Positions 42,843 to 53,900 of a stretch of DNA of 64,000 nt are shown in pieces. A model generated the notes under the pieces. The model saw nothing but the letters and a program-made list of their open reading frames with translations. It searched no databases and was not told where the DNA came from. The translations under genes were made by a program, and so were the position numbers. Position 1 is the stretch's first letter. The number at the start of each line of letters is the position of its first letter. The stretch covers positions 30,806,472 to 30,870,471 of the forward strand of contig NC_089276.1 in assembly GCF_963678975.1 (NCBI RefSeq). The letters run 5' to 3'. Source of the stretch: Dysidea avara (Eukaryota > Porifera > Demospongiae > Dictyoceratida > Dysideidae).

Positions 42843-44600
42843 GGTAAGATTCCTAATTTCATTATGCCGAATAATCGGAAAGGCACCATGCGGGCAACTA
42901 AGGGCGTGGGATAGGCTAAAATCCTTGCCACACACACAGTGAGATGGAAGTCGTGATGGCATGTAGCCATACCTTAAACAAATGGCATCAATGAACTCAC
43001 CCTTATGAAGTGCAAAGCCATACTGTTCTAGAGGAAGAGCAGTAAGCCAAGAAGAAGAACCTTTCTCGGTGCAGCATTCAACAGCCCAGCGCAAAGGTGG
43101 AGGGCAGCTAGAAAGTGTGGACTGTAATTGGCTAGATAAGGATCGCTCTTTGACAGAAGAAAGATGACGAAAAATCTCATGCTGATGATGAACTACATCT
43201 TCATACAAAGCAGGGTTTTGATGGTAAATCAAATCTATTAAGCCATGCAGCAGCTCCCTTGAAAAAGTGTACTGCTCATCAGATGTCAAGGTGGGATTAC
43301 TGATGCCCAGACCTCCAAAACGTACAGGAAGGCCAAACAATTCTCGCTCAACGTCACCAACAGGATACAGTACCAACTTAGGAAGAAAATGGCTGCGAAC
43401 AGCAGATTCAAGAGGTGAAAGTCGGTTGGAAATATTTGGAGTGGTACGAAAAAAATAATTCCACTTAGAAAGGTAGCCATGGGCAAAAGCGGCATAAGAT
43501 GCATGAGGCTGTGTCTCAGCAAAAGAAGATAGGCGAGAGACTCCTTGAATCCATTCATCAACACGCTGTTCAGTAAACGAGTCAATAAAGGTAGTGGAAC
43601 CCAATGCTGTACCCAAGTATGGGCGACCAGAAGAGGTGACCTGAACGCCAGTTCCCATGAAAACATGATTAGCCCTCTGCAACAAACCTTCCTTGACAAC
43701 TAACCAGCACTTGACTGCGTTAACATTATACCCAAAAAAGCCACTGAAAGAACACAATGTATCCCACCATTTCTTCAGCTGACGAAGCGAACCCCCAGCA
43801 GCAGCATCATCCGCATACCAAACTTGCTTGGCAATACCCCTTAGACGTTGAATAACTGGAATCAAACTGATAGCATACATGGGCATTGCTAACGGGCCTC
43901 CTTGTGTAGTACCCTCTCGAGACAATATGGATGTACCATCAATAAATAAGTTTGAAGCTATACAATAGATGTTGGTCAAAACAGTAGCAAAGGGATGACA
44001 CAAATCAAACATGTTCAGAAGGGCAGAGCAACGATTCAGGGAATTAAAAGCATTAGAAGCATCAATCAGCAGAACCCCTTCGGAATGTGAATCATTAAAA
44101 ATCTCTCTCATGGCATGCACTGCAGCCTCACAGCCCCCACGTCCCCCACAAAGTTGAAGGCTGCCTGATGTTTTTAAGATGTCCTGCTTCAATACACTTA
44201 GGATAGCCTTAGAAATGATCCACCTGGAGGTTTCTCCTATCCCTATAGGTCGAACACCCGGATTTTTATCCAGGGCAATAAGGCGACTGTTGAGTAAAGG
44301 TTGCAAAGTGGAGGGATCCACAAAAGAAGTACAAATCCGCCTAGCAACCATGGCCAGAGAATGGCATAAGTCCACTGATGCTGAGTGAAATGATGTACAG
44401 AGGCGGCGCCAGCCTCGGGCATCCACCCCTAATGGTCCAGCAGCACCCTCCATTCGAAGCACAACCTTCCGTATGACATCGTCATTAAGACAGTCAAATA
44501 TGACAGGATGACAATGACTAAAGTTTGTTGAATCAGTCACAATTAGGCTGGAAGAGGAAGCTGGAGATGGAGATGGATGTTTCTTAATGAGCTCCTCCAG
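42843..44600 (-). pseudogene. Reverse transcriptase part of the RT-RLE element
   Basis: One long open frame (about 585 codons; an internal Met lies at 44540). The upstream limit near 44600 has no credible start, so the 5' end is probably truncated. It contains all RT catalytic motifs (Asp in LIDASNAF, YADD) and the zinc-like C-x-C...H...C before the junction. The last 11 codons of the open frame (42807-42842) belong to the inserted LINE. Confidence 0.8.
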
Positions 44601-44654
44601 TACAGTGGACTTTCAGAGATCGGCAAAAAGGAGCCACGAGACTTGTCAGAGACA

Positions 44655-44763
44655 AAGTTACGGTAATACCCTGACGTAATGTTGGGTTTACCCTAGGTAA
44701 TTACGTAACTAGGGTTTACCCTGACGTAAACCCTAGTTACGGTAATACCCTGACGTAATGTTG
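44655..44763. promoter_or_regulatory. Palindromic cluster of CCCTGACGTAA (CRE-like) sites
   Basis: A direct repeat of ~27 bp (GTTACGGTAATACCCTGACG onward, at 44658 and 44737) flanks a hairpin with 14 bp perfect arms, GTAACTAGGGTTTA (44705-44718) and its complement (44727-44740). CCCTGACGTAA occurs at 44669, 44719 and 44748. TGACGTAA is a CRE/ATF-type half site. It ends 160 bp before the start codon of the coiled-coil gene. It could equally be a repeat remnant; the regulatory role is inference. Confidence 0.4.
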
Positions 44764-44922
44764 AAACCGCGGTATTTACTGGCGCTATTTTCCTAGAAAT
44801 TTTTGGGTGATCCCTCTGTAGCAAGTACCACGAAAACTAAAGTATGTAGAATTTCGACAGAACGACCTGTTTGCAGATACACAGCAAGGCAGTAAACACT
44901 CCGTACTATCTCTGGTAGCTAG

Positions 44923-47900
44923 ATGGAAGGAGAAAAAAACGACAAGCCTCGAGAAAAGCCGACTAGTCGCAGTGATGATGATGGCACCAAAAAAAGTACT
45001 GAAGTTTTATCACCTCTCAGTCCGCACGGCCAAGCTATATCAGAAAGTGAGAAGTTTGAAGTGCTCACAGACAGTGAAGATGCACCGACACAAGAACAAT
45101 CTGACAGCGCAAATTGCGCTATAATACCAGTACAGACCAGAACACACATATTTCGAAAAGAAGTCACCTGTATGCAAGAAACAGTTACTTCTGTACTTTC
45201 AAAAATTACATCTCCGCCAATCCTACGAGCTGCAACAAACGACGATATACTGGTGGGAATGATACGTGATATCAGTGGTAAAGTAGCATTGTTACATGAA
45301 GCAGTGAAGCGGATTGAACGCATTTCAGCTGAAAAGGTATGTATAATTGTACTTGAGCTATATCGTTATGCAGTGAAACCCCTATAATCTGACACCTGTT
45401 GGTATATAGCTAAAAAAGTGCGTATTATATAGTGATGATCTGGCTTGCATGGAATATCAAGGTCAAGTCTTACTTGTGCATGAATGGATCACAGGGGATA
45501 ACAGAAACCTTGATAGGAGCATGAGTGTCCTTTGCACAAAAACATCTGGTATTCAAATGGCACAAATAGTTATCATCGTAGCCAGCTTCATTTGCCTCGA
45601 CAAGTCAATAATTCGGACGGAAACTGATTTCTAGATGTGTCCAGATTTCAGGAATTCTATATATTTATAGATTTCTATTTGGTCTCAGGTAGTGTACGAG
45701 AGTCCCAAGCCATTGGCGACCCCTCGAGCAAGGTAGTGAAAAAGTCTTATTTGGTGCAGCAAACAAGTGTCACAACTAAAGGTAAGGGATATAGAAGTGT
45801 TGCAATCTAAGGCATGGTCCGGCAAAAAGTTGCTAAGGATGCGGATTTCACACATTAATGTTTTATGGCAAAAGTCAGGGCAAGGTTTTTGCAATGGAAT
45901 GCTTGATACTTGAATTGTAAAAACCTTCCCTATGCAGAATAACTCACCATGTCACACGTATGTTATGTACTTTTATATAATAACATGCTAGCTTTCAGTG
46001 CAATTTCTTTGCAATGACGTTTTAAAAAGTTTTCTGGCATAGAGTGCATGCATTTTTTTTGCCCTCAAAAATGACGTCTTATTGTGTACACGTTATTTTA
46101 TAGAGTGCCATGACCTAGATCGCCACTTAGAAAGTCTTCACTGTGAAAGCTATAACTGTGTATATCCATTTGAACTCTGAGGACTCACCCCATAGCTAAT
46201 TGTCCAGAGGCATGTCCAACAGCATTATGTTTGGGCTAAAAGTGGACTGTCTGTTTACTAACCTCAGCAGGGAAGGCATGACTTAATACACATGTATTTA
46301 CCTATTCCACTCATCTATAGACCATAATCATGTAATCATGTAACCATCAAAACCCATGCGCATAATAATTATAATATATATAGGGAACATAATCAAGAAA
46401 ACGTAATAATGGATTGCATACAAAATCAAACTCGCGTTTTTACCAGAAATGGATTGCTGGCCAAATACACTATCATATTCCACTATATCTTTTCAGCAGA
46501 CCCAGTAAAAGCCACAAGTGGAGGTTTGGTGTCATTCTGTGGTCATGGCTGTGTTTAATGAGCAAGGAAGCTTCAGACAGCTCGTCTGTTATGTTCTCCT
46601 TCCTTTGGGAATGGTTTGAGCACAAGAAGGGTACAAGGAGAACCCAAATTGGACTTCTTCATTCCACTTATCTTCTTGCTCCGTTTTATACTCCTATATA
46701 AAGTCCACCCACCTTCCCCTTCACCACTCCTATTACAGTACTACCACCTGTGATATTACCTACACAAATATATCTGCCAAAAAGGAGGCATGTTTTGGGC
46801 ATCAGAAAATTGTACACCCACACGATGATAGCTAATGAATAATAGTTGTAAATTTTGTTTGCACAGTTTTAGGCACTGTGAAGTTACTACACAATGATAA
46901 CTTAAAATCGCCATTATGTACTAATAAAACTTTGTGCGTCAAAGCCGGATTTTGTCAAATCACAGATAATGTATGTGTTCCTAATGGATTGGAAATGCCG
47001 TTAAATTATTTTCCTATCCTAGTTACAGTGCGCCAGTACATTCGGAAATTTGTTGAAATGTACCGAGTGGCTGTTTGGCTTTCTCTCGCTTGTTTGAAGG
47101 CCGGTTTGAAGGCGTGGATATTCCTTTTACATTGTTTATTGTGTTGCATTTTGTACACAGTGTGTCTGTGTGGACATTGGGAGAAATATTATTTGTGACC
47201 AGTGACAATGAGAGATACACACCAGCTAATAATTCAGCAGCAGTACAATTAGCCAACTTCTCGTCACTGCATTTACACAACCAAAGAAATATGTGATATA
47301 TTGAAATAAATTTTATGCTATGGTACTGCTCAGCTTAATCTAAACAATTGCACAAAGTAGTACCTGTTTTCTGAAGTTTTATCGAAAAAGTGGAAATATA
47401 CAGCGAAGCAGTGAATATCTAGTTAGCCAACTACGTACACTCTACCTGCTACAAGTGATGTAAACAGCAGCAAAGAAGCAGCACTGCACTTTCTGTTTCT
47501 TCAGGAAATTTGCATAACTGTTTTGAAACACCATAATTATTTCACCTTTGAACCTGAATTTTATTGCGCTGTTGTTTACTACTCTCCAGCCTCCCTACCC
47601 AGTCCAGCCTCCAATTAGTGTAGGTGGTAACTAACCCAGCTGTAAACAACAAACACTAATTTGCTGGTTACAAGAACAGCGAAATCTTCCATCTGTCGAG
47701 GCACACACACCAAAACAAGGATGGCCTCTATGTATATAATATATTAAAAATTATAAATTTAAAAATGAAGTAGGAATCTAAGTGATAAAAAGTAGTGAAA
47801 CAAGAGATGAACAGTGGTAGCTATTACAGTATAGCTCAGTGGGAAATCCCTACTTTGGCATGGTATAACAATTATTTTGTGTTCAATGTCAAAGTAGGGA

Positions 47901-50900
47901 TTTCCCACTGAGCTATACTGTAATAGCTACCACTATTCATCTCTTGTTTCACTACTTTTTATCGCTTAGATTCCTACTTCATATTTGAATTTATAATTTT
48001 TAATATACTAGTTTGTTTAGTTTTTTGATAAAGCATACAGCTAGCAATAAACATGTGACTGTTCTATTAGGGTGACTGCTGTATTAGAGTATGACTGCAA
48101 AGATGTGTGCTTGCCCCAAAAAGGGGTGTGGTCATTGTGGTTTCGATTGATTCATAGTATTAGACTAGAGAATCTCGAATCCGAGCTCGAATCAGCCTAC
48201 CAACTTGAAGGTGTGTGGTACAAATACAGCTAACTTAAAAGGGGCATGGTCATTGTGGTCTTGATCGATAGATCGATAATATGCAGACTAAAGAATGGGC
48301 TTGATGTTGTGATCTGTGTATCGTGGAGTACCGGTAACTCCGTACAGTAGCTTAGTCTAAGTGCCTTAAATAATTTAGTGTGGCGTCTATTATGCTGCTT
48401 AAAGAAAGTGTTGATATGGAAAATTAACGGCACAATATGGTTCGTTGGATGAAGAAGAAGACAAGCAGCCTGACTGAAGATAAAAGAAAAGACAAGGTAC
48501 ACAGGGCATGCACTTGTTGGGACCCCAAAAGGTACATCCCACTGGTGAGTTTGTTGTTGTGGCGTAAAATGGTGACCGTGTGCTGCTTCGTTTGGGCTCT
48601 AGGCTTGCGACTGTGGTCAGTGAGTGAGTAAGTGAGTAAGGCAGTGAGACGAAATTTCGAGTTTTGACAAAAAAAAATTTTTAATTCTATATCCAGCTGC
48701 CAGTAAGCATTTTCTTGTTTTTAACGCTACATTTGATGCTAGATGGACTAATATTATTCCGTAAAAGTGATTTTTATCGTGTAAGAAGTTTCTAAGCTGG
48801 TTTTTAAAAGGCAATATTTTTGGCGGCGCATATCATTTCGGGGGATTCCTACTTAAACACTACTACCGTACTGTTTGATACTGGCGTTTCCAATCCATTA
48901 AGTATGCATAGATTATCTATGGTCAAATTCAGTCACAATTATTTTGTCCATTTACTCTAGTATAAATGGTAGTCAAGCAGATAACGGGTGCCCTGGCTAT
49001 TAGAAACCTTGTAACCTATAACCCACAATATACATGGTTAGATTACTTGGAAATAGAGATAAGGAGTCAAACTGGAATCTGGAGTGATGATTCACTAAAT
49101 TCAGTGGACAAAATCAGTGTGGCCAGGAGTGTCTAACATAAATAGCTATGACGCATTAAGTAACTCTATGCTGCCAGTGATGTATAGCTCTATTTGATCA
49201 TGGATGAATATGTTGGAGTACAGTTGAGACATGTGAGAGTGAATAGATAGTAATTTGTAATAAAGCAGCTACTTGGATAAGATATGATAAGTTAACTAAT
49301 ACTACACCATATATTGGCTAGCCCATCATTAGGTCGTTAGCCTTTTTGTGCAATCATGGCATCAAGTGTTCAGTGGGGGGGAGGGAGGAGTGTCACCCCA
49401 TCACCTTCCGATTAGCTACGCCAATGATTGCACTAGGCCCTGTTGTCAGTCTGGTTATAGTTACGCCACTGCCAAACCTCATACTTTTGCCTTTGAAATT
49501 ACTGAAAATTCCATTATGGCGTTTAAGCATGTTAAGCGCCATTATCATTTTAATGAGCACAAGTGCTGTTTTGCTTCAAAACTTTCTGCGAAGGCCTGGA
49601 TAGGTAAGATTCAACTGTGAAACAATGTTGTGGAGTGCTAGCTAATTTAAATGCTATAGATCTATGTAGCTATAGGCCACTGAGCTAAGTTAACATTTAC
49701 CCCAGCTGGACTATATACATTTCTCTGTCTGGGATCACAGTTATTGAAAACTTCCTGAACCTGAAACCCCCTCTGAAAGTTTCTAGATCTGCCACTGAAA
49801 CGTCATACCTCACATTAACACACATGCACTTCATTCAATGTACTTTGGAGGGTAGAAGGAACACATTTATCTTTGAATTTGTGTGGAGATTGAATATTGC
49901 ATTGCTTTTAAAATTACAAGTGCAGTATTGTTTTACATAGTAAAGAATTGAACTTCTGACTGTAACGCCCTCTCTCCACAGGCCATACAGCAATACAGGA
50001 TTGTAACATAAATTATCATACATAGCTATTTATGTACACTAATATAGAATGCTGTGATATACTACTGCACTACTTTTTGCAGTAAATATCTAAACACAAG
50101 AGTATAAAATTGCATATTTGTATCTGTAATAATACATGTATGTATGTACTGCTGCGAACAGAACAAAAAATCATTGCTTCTAATATTCCCCATAGGGACA
50201 GGAACAAGTGACTACTAAAGCATTGGAAGCTTTGATAGAGCAACAAAGAGTTACAAAAGAGTGAGATTTATTTGATGTGTAAATGCGTAGTAACATGGTT
50301 ATGATGGATATGACTGAAATTAACACAAATCCTGAGGGCTTGCAGTGCATGTGACTATTTCGATCTTGGGTATAAACTATAATAATTAGCTACACAGTAA
50401 GAACCGAGTGTATATGTAAATTAGACCACTGCAAGATAAAATACGTACATTGGCTACTTACGGGTATCTATATCCTGTAGATCCCTTGTTCATGTCTCAA
50501 TAGATCTCTGTCTCTGGAGCGATACAAAACACAACAATTACGTGCCTGTAAACATTGGCAACGCATGGGTGTTTAACTGGACAGCAAGTGCCATTACAAG
50601 TTACAGGGAGGTGTATTGGGCTTGTTTCTACTAATGAATGCTAGGGTAGTTGGAAAAGGCGGATATGGGCGGACACGGACATTTTCAAAATACACTTTTT
50701 ACATTTATACAACAGCTAATTTTCATACCTAATATTGTTCTGTACAATAGTCTTCGCTTCTAGGCCCACACGTAGCACTTATCCATTTATAAATGCATGT
50801 GTGGGGGGTTGGTTTAGCACGCTAAAAGTACTATAGCCGATGTACTGCTGTACAAGTGCTCTAGAAATCTAATGCAGTTATGTAAATGTAGAGATCCACC

Positions 50901-53900
50901 CTAGGTCACTGTCGTAGGTCAGATCCAGGAGCTCTCAACTTGCAGTATAAGGCCCAGGCACTTCTACCTACTAAGGTCCTGGCTTGCGTGGCTAAGTTGG
51001 GGCATGCCAGTTGAATCTCTGTGAGTATGCATTAGATTTCTATAGCATGTGTACAACAGTATATGGTACTCTGTAGTGTGCTAGCCTATCCTCCGCACAT
51101 GTACTTTTAAATAAATAAGCGCTACTCGAAGTCGATCTCTGTGTCTGGAAGCGAAGATTACTGCATAGAACAATTGTATAAATGTAAAAGTGCATTTTGA
51201 AAATGTCCATGTTGGCATCCGTGTCCGACCATATTCGCCTTTTCCCAACTACCCTGAATGCTACATTTCTTATGTCTCAAGCAGCTGTAAAGGTACAACA
51301 AGCTGTGGTCTAATCAAAACCCTCAGGTCCTGTAGTAGCACCCTCGCTTCACTCAAGCACCACAACATAGGGCCTTTCAGGTTACTAAATTTTGTAGAAC
51401 CCTGTGTTTTGATGTCTAACTAATATATAGGAACCAAACCATGAAAAGGTGTGACTATTTTATGACATTTTAATGCTTGCTTTTTCAAAGTCTGCACTCT
51501 TTTTCACAGCTTGACATATTTAGCATGGATCCAAATATATGTACTGACAAGATACGTCATTTGATGATCAAGTCATATGTCCCCCAACTTTAAAGGGTAT
51601 ATGTTTAAACATTTTGCATGGTATAATAATTAATTAATCACTCCAATAGGCAAACCAACAAAGCAAATGACCTACTAACAGAATTAAATGCTAAGAAAAT
51701 GGAAATGGAGGTCTTGAAGATGAACTTACAGAAACAGGAACAAGATATATCAAAGAAAGTTGAAAGAATAAAGGAACTAGAACAAGGGTATGCAGTATAA
51801 AACAGGTTATTTGTTTACGCTGGCAGTAATATTTGTGTTATGTGTGATTGCACACTGGATTTTTTTACAATTCCATTTTTGTAAGAAACTTGTAAGAACA
51901 GTTCTTTAATTGCAGTGTTTCACCTGAAACAATTAAATGATTACAAATCGGTGTCTTTTGTGACATGCAAGTATGCAGGGATACAGGGTGCTATCTTTAT
52001 CTGGTCCAGCTCTGATTGTGCTGAAGATAAGATCAGACTGCCAGGTGGTACTGGAAAGTGTGCCCCCATGCCCATCTCCCAACCAACAATTTTGAAAATT
52101 CAGTCCTTTGAGGTGGAATTTGAGAGCAACTTTGACTGAAATTATCCGTAGAATTATTGTACTGACTATTCTATTGTAGTATACTACATTGACCGCACTA
52201 TTAGAATATCTCAATCTTCTTTAGTCAGGACCATCTGAGCAGTTCCTACACCTCTGGTGCGATTATAGCGAAAGAAAATGATTTGCGTATGGATAGTCTT
52301 GCCAATTAACCTTATAGCATTTTAGATATAGTGTCAAAAATTACTAGACAGAGCAACTTTGTATATGCAATAAGTTACCTATCACCCAGTGATAGCTAAC
52401 TTATCACCTGTAGCAGAGCCACTCAGTCTAGTTCATGACGTTATGACAACCATTAATGGTATTGTTTACCAATGGAGTAAATAGCCAAATATGGAAATGT
52501 TAACTACAAAAAAACACCAGTGCAACAAACAACATGGTTAACTTATTATACTATTGTGATGGTAACTCCAACAGAAATTTACTTCAATATCCGTAATCAC
52601 CTGTGCACTAATAGTTACATCCTGTATACTCAGATGATATTGTTAATACACTCGACCTTGGCATCGCCTCATTCTCATGTTATAATACTGTATAATTCTC
52701 TTAATTTAAGTATACGTATCATTATAAGTTACCAATTGTATCATTATTTATGTAACAGGCAAGATGCTAAACGGAATGAACTGAAGACAAAAGTAGAAGG
52801 ATTAGAAAATCAGATAAATTGGATGGATGCTAAAATAAAATTCCATGAAGGTCAGGAAGAGAAGTAAGTGATCTGCACTGTTGTAGTGCTGTATTTATTC
52901 ATATAAAAGCTGTGGAATTTAATACCAATAAGTGATTTAATTTGGACCCAGTGTTTTAACAAGCTTGGCATCTATTCAGACCCAGGTATTTATTTCTTAG
53001 AGGTGGAAGGATGATTGTGGACAAAGTGGTGCTGGGAGCACTTATACAATTGTCTTACAGCTTGATATCTTTACTTGCAACAATGAAATATGAGGTTAAG
53101 CCTGTTTATCCAGTGTTTAAACTCTGGTATAGCATATGACTCCAGCATTTATTATGATTAAAGTACCTGGTAAAGGCATAGCCTGTATACCAGAAGGCCT
53201 TACAGCCTGTGGGACACATGGTCCCACTAAAGATGTTTATACTAACTTCACTAAGTATGTTTGGAAAGTAGGAGAAAGAAGAAAAAATCCATGACTGGAC
53301 CTGGGCAGCCTCGAACCTGCAACCATCCAACCTAGGTTTCGGACCGTGGCATTTAAACAGGCATGTATTCTATAGTTTTGAATGAAGTACCCAGCCTGGC
53401 GTGTATTTGAGTCCAGAAGTGTATTGTGTATTTGAGCCCAGCTTTAGTACAGGTATATAGAACTTTGCGTGGGCGACATCAATCAAAAAAAAAGTGTACT
53501 TTATTTTCCACAAAGTGAGCCATGGTAAATAGAAAAGGACCTTAGGGTAAAAAGTGGATATCCCTAATCATCTGAACAAGTGTAAAATTTTCACTATTAC
53601 AAAATACGTCATTACTCATGTTCTATCTATTGTATCCGAAAATTTTTTGCAGTGTATTGCTAAAACATCAATGTTTTTTTTTAATCACAGGGGTGTTTAA
53701 TTACATTTTATCATTCTAATTAATGCACACTGTTTAAATTTTATATCGAACTTAAATAGTGCTGTTCACAGCCCTTACACATGACATCAATATCAAAACT
53801 ATAACAATTAGATAGAAAATCTATCATAGCATTTAATTACTGAATAACTGCAATATTTTTGAAGTCACCCTAAGGGCCCTATGGCTCCAATACAGTACGT

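Larger units (their letters stand above)
40330..44600 (-). mobile_element. Retroelement with RT and restriction-like endonuclease, split by a LINE
   Basis: The N-terminal coding part is 42843-44600 and the C-terminal part is 40464-41043; the LINE at 41044-42842 lies between, in the sequence after HNEIRNLT. The RT has PGVRPIGIGE, LIDASNAFNSLN (motif A), EGTTQGGPLAMPMYA (motif B) and YADDAAAG (motif C). A Cys/His stretch CVCGKDFSLSHALSCPHG lies before the junction. The C-terminal part carries DIRASGFW...FFDVRVFN, which resembles a PD-(D/E)XK restriction-like endonuclease. RT plus C-terminal RLE is the layout of the R2 group of non-LTR elements; clade is undetermined. A frameshift near 40735 shows it is dead. 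The left end has an A-rich (- strand) run near 40330. Confidence 0.75.

Noticed and set aside
44658..44763. Possible telomere-like repeat (CCCTA/TTTACCC phrases)
   Set aside because: The phrases are part of a palindrome and do not form a tandem TTAGGG array.
48437..48496. Short basic ORF (MVRWMKKKTSSLTEDKRKDK) ending at a GT
   Set aside because: No partner exon, no conservation evidence, and it lies next to a repeat; it could be an alternative exon but is unsupported.
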